Positions 1 through 6,442 of a DNA stretch of 7,513 nucleotides are shown piece by piece. Location of the stretch: the NCBI GenBank assembly GCA_020721745.1, contig DYMC01000115.1:1-7513 (forward strand), in the 5' to 3' direction. The notes under the pieces were generated by a model. The model saw nothing but the letters and a program-made list of their open reading frames with translations, was not told the origin of the DNA and searched no databases. The position numbers and the translations under genes were made by a program. The DNA is from Lentisphaera sp. (lineage in GTDB: Bacteria; Verrucomicrobiota; Lentisphaeria; Victivallales; GWF2-50-93). The stretch's first letter is position 1; every line of letters starts with the position of its first letter.

Positions 1-269
1 GTATATGTCTTGAAGAGTCCGGCAGTGCCTTTCGCAATTTTATCAATCGCCTCCAAAATCCGCGCATGCCCCAGCTTCAGATCTTTTTTCAGGTACGACA
101 GCAAGTTTTTCAACGTGGAGACATCCCCGATGCTTCCCTGGTAGATCCTGTATCCGAGAGGCAGCTCCTCGTCGTCTCCGTAGATCATCCCCATGTTTAT
201 CTGCGGAAGCGCTTCCCCGTCCCTGTCCTGTTTCAAAATGTAGGTTGGGTGGGCATCTGCGATTACGCA
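1..269 (-). pseudogene. IS1634-like (IS4 superfamily) transposase remnant, truncated
   Basis: A minus-strand frame stays open from about 343 to the left edge. From about 269 downward it reads like the central catalytic region of IS1634-type DDE transposases, with a KQDRDGEALPQINMGMIYG stretch, then LPLGYRIYQGSIGDVSTL. In the family these match the NrDGE.LPQiNl and LP.yYr...G.i.DV.TL blocks. No start codon with a ribosome binding site precedes the block, and the usual roughly 200 N-terminal residues with the first catalytic Asp are absent, so this is a 5'-truncated remnant. After the DVSTL block the sequence (LKLGHARILEAIDKIAKG) does not obviously continue into the expected D-R-G motif, so an internal deletion or rearrangement is possible. 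The C-terminal side lies outside the window. The family call rests on these motifs only. The right-hand boundary is approximate. Confidence 0.6.
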
Positions 270-270
270 A

Positions 271-293
271 CCAGTTTTCCCGCGAAAAACTGG
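271..293. other. Inverted repeat / hairpin between transposase remnant and secreted-protein gene
   Basis: CCAGTTTT at 271-278 is perfectly mirrored by AAAACTGG at 286-293 around a 7-nt loop. It lies about 38 nt past the stop codon of the secreted-protein gene on the minus strand and directly upstream of the transposase remnant. It could be the operon's transcription terminator, but no clear U-run follows on the minus strand (the bases there are ttgcgtaa). It could instead be a scar from the insertion event. Confidence 0.35.
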
Positions 294-330
294 CAGAGCG
301 AAGGCCAAGATCCTGCCCCCAGTCCATCCA

Positions 331-879
331 TCACCATTTCAGGTCGGGGTCTTTGAGGAGTTCGTCCATCCTGTCCTGGATGATCTGGCCGCGGTTTTTC
401 TCGCGCTCCTCGATCTTCCTCTTGAACTCATGCATCTGCTTCTCTGCCTTCTCGAGCCGTTCCCGGTTCTTCTTCATCTTCTCGTCGAACTCGGATGCGA
501 CCGCATTGGCAAGCTCCTCCTTGATCCTGGCCTTCTCCGCCTCGTCGCCGGTCGAGTGGTATTTCTTGGACAACTCCATGCTCTTCGAGTTCTTCGACTC
601 GAATTCATCCCTGCGCTCCCTCATCCTTTTCATCATCTCGGCCCTGAACGCTTCTGGATTTTCGTCGTGCATGGCCTTGAGTTTCCCGATCTCCTCCTGC
701 GACATCTTGCCAATGAATTTTTTCAAGAGCGGCCTGCTGTCGAGGCTGTCCCCGGATCTCTGCCGCTCCTTCAGCCCGTCCCCGCTATCCCCTTCGGAAA
801 CCGAAGTTTCCGCGCAAAGCGCAACAGGACACAGTAGAATGGCCCCAAGAACCATCGGAAGAAGATTTCCCTTTTTCAT
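331..879 (-). CDS. Secreted charged helical protein, Spy/CpxP-like (candidate periplasmic partner of the sigma system)
   Basis: This 182-residue protein begins at the ATG at 879, preceded by an AAGGAG ribosome binding site 6 nt upstream. A longer open frame runs upstream to 1047 but lies inside the anti-sigma gene, so it was rejected. Residues 1-23 look like a Sec signal peptide: a Lys-Lys start, a hydrophobic core and probable cleavage after LCA. The rest is rich in Lys, Glu, Arg and Met and should be mostly alpha-helical. Residues 59-86 (MSQEEIGKLKAMHDENPEAF and following) form a helix-turn-helix-like segment. Residues from about 115 on are heptad-like and probably coiled coil. No cysteine is left after the signal peptide. 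Small secreted all-helical proteins of this style (Spy, CpxP, CnrX/heavy-metal sensors) often sit beside envelope-stress regulators, and this gene follows a sigma/anti-sigma pair with only a 20-nt gap. The Spy/CpxP relation is inferred from size, signal peptide and context. I could not confirm an LTxxQ motif. Confidence 0.7.
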   Translation of the reverse strand: MKKGNLLPMVLGAILLCPVALCAETSVSEGDSGDGLKERQRSGDSLDSRPLLKKFIGKMSQEEIGKLKAMHDENPEAFRAEMMKRMRERRDEFESKNSKSMELSKKYHSTGDEAEKARIKEELANAVASEFDEKMKKNRERLEKAEKQMHEFKRKIEEREKNRGQIIQDRMDELLKDPDLKW

Positions 880-899
880 GTCGAACTCCTTTTTTTTAG

Positions 900-1463
900 T
901 TATATCAATATTTCCGTTGGAATCTCGATGACATGCTCCCCTTCCTCCTCCAAGTCCTCCATGGACGAAAGATGGACAAGTTCCTTGCAGAGAAGCAGAT
1001 CGGCGGACAGGGCGAAATACTCGTCGTCGAGGTCCAGCTTCTCCCACTCCGTGGCGGGGGCTTTCCCGGGCATTTTTTCTGGAACCTCCGCGGCGGAACG
1101 ACCTCCTTCCGAAGGAGGAACCCCGCGAGGGTCTTCTGGAATCTGCTCGTCGGTCAGGAATATCAACGCAGACACAAGCATCAGCGATGCGGCAACCGCC
1201 ACCGCAACGAAAGGCTTCCGCATGTAGAAAGGAATGCTCTTCGCCGAAGCGGCATTGGCCTCCGCATGGCTTTTCACCAAAATGTCCAAGGCGACTGGAG
1301 GGGAGGACGATTCATCTGCGGATATTTCCGAGAACGTCTTGAGGGCGTCTGCCGAAAATCTCTCGAAGTCGGCGCAGTCCGGACATTCCGCGATATGCCT
1401 CCTGGCGGCATCGTCCAAACGCCCCTCCACGATCATCCTCTGCGTTTCGATGCATCTGTTCAT
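900..1463 (-). CDS. Membrane-anchored zinc-finger anti-sigma factor (ZAS type)
   Basis: This 187-residue protein would bind and hold the ECF sigma factor encoded just upstream. Its N-terminal cytoplasmic part has the HxxxCxxC signature of zinc-binding anti-sigma domains (His23, Cys27, Cys30) plus Cys4, a possible fourth ligand. Residues 85-104 are one hydrophobic membrane helix preceded by Arg-Lys. The remaining roughly 80 residues would lie outside the membrane. They are Pro/Gly-rich at first and then strongly acidic (WEKLDLDDEYF, MEDLEEEGEHVIEI), which suits an interaction surface for the basic secreted protein encoded next. The start ATG at 1463 overlaps the sigma stop codon in an ATGA arrangement, and a purine-rich AGGAGAGG site lies just upstream inside the sigma gene, indicating translational coupling. 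The role is well supported by motif and position. The inducing signal is unknown. Confidence 0.85.
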   Translation of the reverse strand: MNRCIETQRMIVEGRLDDAARRHIAECPDCADFERFSADALKTFSEISADESSSPPVALDILVKSHAEANAASAKSIPFYMRKPFVAVAVAASLMLVSALIFLTDEQIPEDPRGVPPSEGGRSAAEVPEKMPGKAPATEWEKLDLDDEYFALSADLLLCKELVHLSSMEDLEEEGEHVIEIPTEILI

Positions 1464-2047
1464 TTCCCACCTCTCCTGTCCTTCAAACAGTTTCTAAGAC
1501 TCCGCAGGGCATACTGCATCCTTGCCAGAGCCGTGTTGATCGAGCATTTCTGTATGCTTGCAATGTCCTTGAACGCGACTTCATCGGCCCTGAGCAGAAA
1601 AACCTCCCTCTGCTCCGCCGGCAGCCTCCCGACGCATCCATCGAGCGACTCGCGCATCTCCTTGAGATGCAGCTCCCTGGAAGGGGTCTGATGGCTGGCG
1701 AGAGCCGTCCATTGCTCCGCCGACGAAATGTCCTCCACGGATTCCTTCGAGCGCTTTCTGAAATGGTCCATGGCCAGATTGTGCGAAATTCGCATGATCC
1801 ACGCGAGGAAGCGCTCGCTCTCCCGGTATGACCTGAAATTGGCGATGGCCTTGATCCATGTCTGCTGGAAGACATCGTCGCAGAGGCTGTCGTTCCCGGG
1901 AAGCATCTTCCTGAGGTATGAATACAACTGCCTCTTGTATTTCTCGTAAAGCTCATTGAACGCCTCGTTGTCTCCATCGAGATACATCGAGATGAGCGCC
2001 CCGTCGCCCATCTCCTTCACTTCCTTCTTTTTTAGCTCCTTTGCCAT
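1460..2047 (-). CDS. ECF-type RNA polymerase sigma factor
   Basis: This 195-residue protein has the two-domain layout of extracytoplasmic-function sigma factors. Region 2 spans about residues 30-100 (AFNELYEKYKRQLYSYLRKM, then DDVFQQTWIKAIANF, RFLAWIMRISHNLAMDHFRKR), where core polymerase and -10 recognition reside. Region 4 spans about 135-185, with LPAEQREVFLLRADEVAFKDIA and a helix-turn-helix ending ALARMQYALRSLR for -35 recognition. The start is uncertain: the ATG at 2047 has only a distant GAGG, whereas the in-frame ATG at 2011 (Met13) has a better placed GAAGGAAG upstream and would drop a Lys/Glu-rich tail outside the conserved domain. It leads an operon with its anti-sigma (overlapping stop/start) and a secreted protein, so release of the anti-sigma presumably lets it drive its own operon and unknown targets. 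It is read divergently from the reductase gene. Confidence 0.92.
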   Translation of the reverse strand: MAKELKKKEVKEMGDGALISMYLDGDNEAFNELYEKYKRQLYSYLRKMLPGNDSLCDDVFQQTWIKAIANFRSYRESERFLAWIMRISHNLAMDHFRKRSKESVEDISSAEQWTALASHQTPSRELHLKEMRESLDGCVGRLPAEQREVFLLRADEVAFKDIASIQKCSINTALARMQYALRSLRNCLKDRRGGK

Positions 2048-2103
2048 ATAAACGGAAGCGATCCTCTTTTTATTTTAAGGTCCGATTGAAAATCCGCGCC
2101 GTT

Positions 2104-2131
2104 ACCATAACTTGCGCCATCGCTTTTGCAA
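2104..2131 (-). promoter_or_regulatory. Candidate promoter of the sigma-factor operon
   Basis: On the minus strand TTGCAA (2131-2126) is followed after 16 nt by TATGGT (2109-2104), a plausible sigma-70-type pair. A start near 2097 would give a leader of about 50 nt to the ATG at 2047. No ECF-type autoregulatory motif was recognised with confidence. This is weak, sequence-only evidence. Confidence 0.25.
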
Positions 2132-2136
2132 AAACG
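2121..2136. promoter_or_regulatory. Operator-like dyad in the divergent intergenic region
   Basis: CGCTTTTGCAAAAACG is a 16-bp palindrome with one mismatched pair, centred on TTTTGCAAAA (2124-2133). It sits between the divergently read sigma operon and reductase gene. Its TTGCAA core coincides with candidate -35 boxes on both strands, so a bound protein could affect both genes. No regulator is known from the sequence. It may be only a chance overlap of two promoters. Confidence 0.3.
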
Positions 2137-2153
2137 CATACGCGTAGCAGATT
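2126..2153 (+). promoter_or_regulatory. Candidate promoter of the OleD-like reductase gene
   Basis: TTGCAA (2126-2131), a 16-nt spacer and CAGATT (2148-2153) form a possible -35/-10 pair. It has the same spacing and nearly the same -10 sequence as the candidates upstream of tRNA-Phe and rpsO. It predicts a leader of about 18 nt, just enough for the GGAGGGAG ribosome binding site. Confidence 0.35.
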
Positions 2154-2177
2154 AAATGCCAAGCACGGAGGGAGACA

Positions 2178-3221
2178 TTGCGCTGGCAGGATGAAAGGGT
2201 GATGATAACAGGGGGGAACGGATTCCTCGGCAAGGCCATTGCAACGGCTTTGCTCTCGAAAGGAGCCGTCTCGGTTGCCGTATTCTGCCGCAGCGAATGC
2301 CCGCAGCTTGAAAAGGCCGGGGTGGAGGTTGTCAATGGCGACATCCGCGACGCGGACGCGCTTCGGCGCGCCTGCGAAAATCGCACGATGCTCTTCCATT
2401 GCGCGGCGAAGGCGGAGATATGGGGCGACAGGCGGGAATTCTTCTCGGTCAACGTGGAGGGGACAAAAAATGCCGTGGAGTCCGCCTACAGGAATGGAAT
2501 CGGTGTTCTTGTCAACACAAGCTCGCCGAGCGTCGTGATTCCTCCCGGGGGAGTGTCCGGGGCGGACGAGAGCATCCCCTATCCCGGCCGCTACCTGGCA
2601 TCCTACCCCGAGAGCAAGGCCCACGCCGAGAGGATAGTCTCTTCCGCGGCCACGGAGAGGCTCCGCAGCATCTCCATCAGACCCCATCTAATATGGGGGC
2701 CGGGCGATCCCCACATACTTCCAAGATTGATTAAAAAGGCGGAAAAGGGCGAATTGACCCGCATTGGAGACGGCAAAAATCTGGTTGACCTGTCCTATGT
2801 GGAAAACGCCGCCCACGCACACGTGCTCGCCGCGGAGAAGTTGCGGATTTCAGATGAATTCTCCGGCAGGAACTACTTCGTGAGCGACGGAAAAAGGGTA
2901 AACCTGTGGACGTGGATTGACGATTTCCTGATCGCGCTCGGAATGGAGCCGGTGCACAGGAAAGTCTCCGCCCGGACAGGATACGCCATGGCATGGCTTT
3001 GCGAAATTCGCAACAGGCTCTTCGATCCGGACGGCGAGCCGCGGATAACCCGTTTCGCCGCGATGCAGATGGCACACGACCATTATTTCGACATTTCCGC
3101 GATACGCCGCGATCTCGGCTACGAGCCGGTCGTTAGCCCGGAGAAGGCCATGAGGGACACCGTGGAATGGTTCAGAATTAAGAGGGGGGGAGGCAAAATT
3201 TCTTCCACTATCGCCGGGTGA
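2178..3221 (+). CDS. NAD(P)-dependent SDR/epimerase-family reductase, 3-beta-HSD/OleD-like
   Basis: This 347-residue extended short-chain dehydrogenase is probably cytoplasmic. The Rossmann nucleotide-binding motif TGGNGFLG is at residues 11-18, GDIRD at 54-58, the HCAAKA segment at 74-79, a TSSPSVV strand with the catalytic Ser at about 114-120, and the YxxxK pair as Tyr143/Lys147 (SYPESK). RPHLIWGPGDPH at 168-179, then an IGDGKNLVD..YVENAA stretch, is typical of 3-beta-hydroxysteroid dehydrogenase-like enzymes. It strongly recalls OleD, which reduces 2-alkyl-3-ketoalkanoates in long-chain olefin synthesis. No oleA, oleB or oleC lies nearby, so the substrate is open. The start is a TTG, chosen because GGAGGGAG (2167-2174) lies 3 nt upstream and the frame covers the whole Rossmann fold. 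The ATG at codon 9 would cut into the first beta strand and has no binding site. Confidence 0.85.
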   Translation: MRWQDERVMITGGNGFLGKAIATALLSKGAVSVAVFCRSECPQLEKAGVEVVNGDIRDADALRRACENRTMLFHCAAKAEIWGDRREFFSVNVEGTKNAVESAYRNGIGVLVNTSSPSVVIPPGGVSGADESIPYPGRYLASYPESKAHAERIVSSAATERLRSISIRPHLIWGPGDPHILPRLIKKAEKGELTRIGDGKNLVDLSYVENAAHAHVLAAEKLRISDEFSGRNYFVSDGKRVNLWTWIDDFLIALGMEPVHRKVSARTGYAMAWLCEIRNRLFDPDGEPRITRFAAMQMAHDHYFDISAIRRDLGYEPVVSPEKAMRDTVEWFRIKRGGGKISSTIAG

Positions 3222-3233
3222 TTGTGATTTTGA

Positions 3234-3250
3234 AAGCGGGCCGCTTGTTT
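3234..3250 (+). terminator. Possible short terminator hairpin after the reductase gene
   Basis: AAGCG, a GGC loop and CGCTT form a small stem at 3234-3246, 12 nt after the stop codon, followed by GTTTT. The stem is only 5 bp and the T-run is short, so it would be weak at best. The remaining gap to 3386 holds nothing else I recognise except a weak TTGTTT-N16-TATCTT promoter-like pair (3245-3272). Confidence 0.3.
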
Positions 3251-3386
3251 TGCATGGTTTCTGGTTTATCTTTCCGACGATTGGCTGGATCATAGAGTTA
3301 GGCCAAATGCCCTATGGGAATATGGCTGGCCAGGGGATGAATGCATGATCGAAATCCAAACATTGTGAAATATAAGGGGGACTGCC

Positions 3387-3893
3387 ATGGAATTTTACGA
3401 CGTGATCAAAAAGAGAAGAAGCGTGAGGGAATACGATCCCGACAAGAAAATTCCAAAGGAGGCCCTCCTGAGGATAGGCGAAGCCGTCCGGCTCGCCCCT
3501 TCCGCATGCAACATCCAGCCCTGGACATTCAGGGTTGTCTTCGATATCGCCGCACGAAGCCGGATGGCAAAAGTCTATAAGAGGGATTGGTTTGCCCGGG
3601 CGCCTGCGGTGGTCCTGGCCATCGGCAACCGCGAAAAGGCCTGGAAGCGGCTCGAAGGAAACAGCATAATAGACATTGACATCGCCATAGCCATGGAGCA
3701 TTTCATCCTCGCCGCAACCGCGGAAGGACTTGGCACATGCTGGATTTGCGCCTATGATGTGGAGAAGATGAATAAGGCGGCCGGAATCGTCGCGCCATGG
3801 TCTGTGCTGGCAGTTTCTCCTCTGGGATATCCGGATGACAACAAGACACCTCCGGACAAGAAACCCCTCGACGAGCTGTTCAAGGTGCTATAG
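3387..3893 (+). CDS. Nitroreductase-family FMN-dependent oxidoreductase
   Basis: This 168-residue protein is at the short end for the nitroreductase superfamily, whose members are usually FMN-containing dimers using NAD(P)H. Near the N-terminus it carries RRSVREY (residues 10-16), the phosphate-contacting RRS.R.y signature. SACNIQPW (39-46) is the S..N.QPW FMN-binding loop. GLGTCWI (114-120) is the conserved late motif, preceded by the D..IAMEHFILAA helix. The end (PLGYPDD, then a KKPLDELF tail) matches the usual C-terminal GYP segment. The ATG at 3387 follows an AGGGGG ribosome binding site with 6 nt spacing. The gene stands alone, 165 nt after the reductase and convergent with the tRNA gene. 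The physiological substrate cannot be read from sequence; members act on nitroaromatics, quinones, flavins or enones. Confidence 0.88.
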   Translation: MEFYDVIKKRRSVREYDPDKKIPKEALLRIGEAVRLAPSACNIQPWTFRVVFDIAARSRMAKVYKRDWFARAPAVVLAIGNREKAWKRLEGNSIIDIDIAIAMEHFILAATAEGLGTCWICAYDVEKMNKAAGIVAPWSVLAVSPLGYPDDNKTPPDKKPLDELFKVL

Positions 3894-3918
3894 GAACGCA
3901 GTGGTGGGGATATAAAAA

Positions 3919-3994
<76 letters not shown>

Positions 3995-4036
3995 ATGGCG
4001 CGCGGGCCTTGTCGGGTCCGCGCTGGAAAACCGCAT

Positions 4037-4064
4037 AATCTAATTTACGTGCGATGGAATTCAA
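4037..4064 (-). promoter_or_regulatory. Candidate promoter of tRNA-Phe
   Basis: On the minus strand TTGAAT (4064-4059) is followed after 16 nt by TAGATT (4042-4037), about 43 nt upstream of the mature tRNA 5' end. The nine bases TAGATTATG are identical to those of the rpsO candidate promoter, which raises confidence above a single match. Confidence 0.45.
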
Positions 4065-4095
4065 CCCGGATTCGGAAGAAAGTCCGGAATCCGGG
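4065..4095 (-). terminator. Strong stem-loop downstream of pnp, probable terminator
   Basis: CCCGGATTC (4065-4073) pairs perfectly with GAATCCGGG (4087-4095), and GGA/TCC extends the stem by three pairs across a single bulged G, closing a 6-nt loop. It starts 14 nt after the pnp stop codon. The following bases on the minus strand (TTGAATTCC) are only mildly T-rich, so it may act as a Rho-independent terminator or a 3'-end-protecting stem. It directly abuts the -35 box of the tRNA-Phe candidate promoter. Confidence 0.5.
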
Positions 4096-4109
4096 ATTGA
4101 TGCAGTCCA

Positions 4110-6218
4110 TCACTTCTTCGCGTCCATCTCCTCGAGGGCGGCCCTTCGGCTCAGCTTTATCTTGCCCCTGTCGTCAACGTCGAGAACCTTCACCGTGACC
4201 GTGTCGCCTTCCTGGCATATGTCCGTCACTTTTCCAACCCTGTAGTTGGCCATCTCGGAGATATGCAGAAGTCCGTCCTGCCCGGGAAGTATCTCGACAA
4301 ATGCGCCGAATTCCTTTATTCCGGTGACCCTTCCTCTGTATATTTTGCCGATTTCAACCTCGGCGGAGATTTTTTCGACTTCCGCGCGGGCCTTCATGAG
4401 GGATTCTTTGCCGACGGCAAATATGCTGACGGTCCCGTCGTCTTCGATGTCAATCTGCGCTCCGCTTATCTCGGTGATGGCCTTGATGTTCGATCCTCCG
4501 GGGCCGATGAGCATTCCTATCTTCGAGGGGTTTATCCTCATGGTCGCTATTCTCGGCGCATAGGGGCTGACATCCTCTCTCGGGCTGGCTATGCATGCGT
4601 CCATCTTGTCGAGTATCTTCATCCTGGCCTCGTTGTTCCTCTGCATGGCCTTGTAGAGAAGATCAATCGGAACTCCCGCTATCTTGAGGTCGAGCTGGAA
4701 TCCGGTGATTCCCTTCCTGGTCCCGGCGACCTTGAAGTCCATGTCGCCAAAGTGATCCTCGGCTCCAAGAATGTCGGTCAGAAGGATGTAGTCGTTGTCG
4801 TTCTCGTAGATGAGTCCGCAGGATATTCCCGCGACATGTTCCGGAATCGGAACGCCGGCATCCATGAGGGCCAGCGAGGCGGAGCATACCGTCGCCATCG
4901 AGGTGGAGCCATTGGACGCCATTATCTCGGAGACGCAACGGACCGTGTAGGGATATTCAGCCGGCATGATCTGGGCAATCGAACGCTCGGCGAGATTGCC
5001 GTGCCCTATTTCGCGCCTTCCCGGCCCCATTATCCTTCCCACCTCGCCCACGCTGAAGTTGGGGAAGTTGTAGTGCAGATAGAATTTCTTCTCCTTGCCG
5101 GAGCATATCACATGGTCCATCTCCTGGGCATCCAGAGTGGATCCCAGGGTGACTATCATCATCGCCTGTGTCTCGCCCCTCGAAAACAACGCGCTGCCGT
5201 GGACTCTTGGAAGCACTCCGACCTCGGAGCTGATTTCGCGGATCTGGTCCAGCGCCCTGCCGTCCATCCTGACGCTCTTCTCGCGGATGTTCCTGCGCAC
5301 CGTCTTCTCGACGAAGCGGTCGAATGCGACCTTGAGCTTCAGGCCGAACTCCGGAATCGTCTCGGCCTTGTCCTTCAATTCATTCTCGATCGTTTCATGG
5401 ATCGCCCTGAGAGCATCCTGCCTTTCCTCCTTGGACGCTATCACGCAGGCGCCGCTTATGGCCTGCTCCTTCGCCTCCACGGCCTGGGAAATATCGTCTG
5501 GAATATTGCATATATCGTAGTTTTTCTTCTTTCTTCCCGCGATTTTCGCAAGCCGCACCTGCGCTTCGATCTGCTTCTTCACAACTTCGTTCGCGAAGAG
5601 CATGGCGTCGCGGAGAGTTTCCTCCGAACACTGCCTGGCATCGCCTTCTATCATTATCACCTTGTCGGCAAGTCCCGCGTAGACCAGGTCTATCTGGCTT
5701 GACTCCATCTGCGCGACAGTCGGATTTGCGACGAATTTTCCGTCTATCAGCCCCACCCTCAATGCGCCCAGCGGCCCTTGGAACGGCAGATCCGACAGAG
5801 CCAGCGCGGCCGATGCGCCGAGCGGACTCAGCGTGTCGGGATCATTCTCTCCATCGGTGCTGAGCAGCAGCGCCTGGATCTGGACCTCCCCGAAGAAGCC
5901 TTCCGGGAACAGCGGCCTGACCGGGCGGTCCGTCATCCTGCAGATGAGTATCTCCCTGTCGTTGGGACGCCCCTCCCTCTTGATGTATCCACCGGGGAAC
6001 TTGCCGGCTGCGCTGTATTTTTCCCTGTAGTCAACCTGCAGAGGCAGAAAGTCCGTTCCCTCCCGCGATTTTCCGGAGCACACAGCCACCAGAAGCGTGG
6101 TGTCGCCGGAGCGCACCAGGCAGGAGCCGTTCGCCAGCCCCGCGACCTTTCCAGTTGTGATTTCAATTGTCCTGCCCTGACCAATGTCAATGGTCACCTT
6201 CTCTTCTTTTCTTGTCAT
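4110..6218 (-). CDS. pnp: Polyribonucleotide nucleotidyltransferase (PNPase)
   Basis: This 702-residue protein is full length for PNPase, the phosphorolytic 3'-to-5' exoribonuclease of RNA turnover that forms trimers and often joins the degradosome. The first RNase PH-like domain covers about residues 10-140, followed by the alpha-helical linker. The second, catalytic RNase PH domain (about 315-545) shows FPNFSVGEVG, RREIGHGNLAERS and the metal-site segment AEDHFGDMDFK, whose Asp488, Asp494 and Lys496 match the Mn/Mg ligands known from E. coli. A KH domain (MRINPSKIGMLIGPGGSNIK) lies at about 560-605 and an S1 domain (YRGRVTGIKEFGAFVEILPG, ending GKIKLSRR) at about 622-692. Start: the frame extends to 6407, but homology begins at the ATG at 6218 with a GAGAGA site upstream, so the extra 63 codons are spacer. 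It follows rpsO on the same strand, the conserved order. Confidence 0.97.
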   Translation of the reverse strand: MTRKEEKVTIDIGQGRTIEITTGKVAGLANGSCLVRSGDTTLLVAVCSGKSREGTDFLPLQVDYREKYSAAGKFPGGYIKREGRPNDREILICRMTDRPVRPLFPEGFFGEVQIQALLLSTDGENDPDTLSPLGASAALALSDLPFQGPLGALRVGLIDGKFVANPTVAQMESSQIDLVYAGLADKVIMIEGDARQCSEETLRDAMLFANEVVKKQIEAQVRLAKIAGRKKKNYDICNIPDDISQAVEAKEQAISGACVIASKEERQDALRAIHETIENELKDKAETIPEFGLKLKVAFDRFVEKTVRRNIREKSVRMDGRALDQIREISSEVGVLPRVHGSALFSRGETQAMMIVTLGSTLDAQEMDHVICSGKEKKFYLHYNFPNFSVGEVGRIMGPGRREIGHGNLAERSIAQIMPAEYPYTVRCVSEIMASNGSTSMATVCSASLALMDAGVPIPEHVAGISCGLIYENDNDYILLTDILGAEDHFGDMDFKVAGTRKGITGFQLDLKIAGVPIDLLYKAMQRNNEARMKILDKMDACIASPREDVSPYAPRIATMRINPSKIGMLIGPGGSNIKAITEISGAQIDIEDDGTVSIFAVGKESLMKARAEVEKISAEVEIGKIYRGRVTGIKEFGAFVEILPGQDGLLHISEMANYRVGKVTDICQEGDTVTVKVLDVDDRGKIKLSRRAALEEMDAKK

Positions 6219-6234
6219 TTTCTCTCTCTTTTTC

Positions 6235-6249
6235 GACCCGGATAGGGTC
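6235..6249 (-). promoter_or_regulatory. Hairpin just upstream of the pnp ribosome binding site
   Basis: GACCC and GGGTC form a 5-bp stem with a 5-nt loop in the pnp leader, ending about 16 nt before the ATG. A second stem, CCGAC/GTCGG at 6367-6379, with a possible AATT/AATT extension past a bulged G, lies further upstream in the same 224-nt rpsO-pnp spacer. In E. coli a spacer hairpin there is cut by RNase III and used by PNPase to control its own synthesis. A similar role here is inference, and the stems are short. Confidence 0.35.
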
Positions 6250-6442
6250 TGTTTTGTTGAAAGGAAGCACTTCGCGGCATGGCTACGCACGACCTGGCAC
6301 CGGAAGGCTTGAGCGTGGAGTTGGTGGAATTGCGGTGTCGAAAATCCGAAAGGGGAGATCGAATTGCCGACATCGTCGGAATTCCACGCAACCTTAGGTC
6401 CAAGCACTCCCAGGGGCTTCGTCGAACGGCCTTTGCGCGAAA

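Noticed and set aside
245..931. Plus-strand 228-codon open frame rich in Ser and Phe
   Set aside because: It is antisense to the secreted Lys/Glu-rich protein. The Ser/Phe/Leu bias is the mirror image of that gene's codons.
880..1047. N-terminal extension of the secreted protein to 1047
   Set aside because: It would overlap the anti-sigma gene and hide a clear signal peptide that starts at the ATG at 879 behind an AAGGAG site.
933..1691. Plus-strand 252-codon open frame
   Set aside because: It spans antisense to both the anti-sigma and sigma genes, which carry clear domains. It has no recognisable motif or start signal.
2070..2687. Minus-strand 205-codon open frame
   Set aside because: It overlaps the strongly supported reductase gene and the divergent promoter region, and shows no family motif.
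3341..3580. Small plus-strand frame overlapping the nitroreductase start
   Set aside because: The nitroreductase frame carries all the family motifs and the ribosome binding site. This one is an out-of-frame shadow.
4263..5702. Long 479-codon plus-strand open frame
   Set aside because: It lies entirely antisense to pnp, its translation is low-complexity and matches no family, and it has no ribosome binding site. It is a shadow of the GC-biased codon use of pnp.
6219..6407. N-terminal extension of pnp by 63 codons
   Set aside because: PNPase homology starts at the ATG at 6218 and the extension has no conserved residues. It is the rpsO-pnp spacer read in frame.
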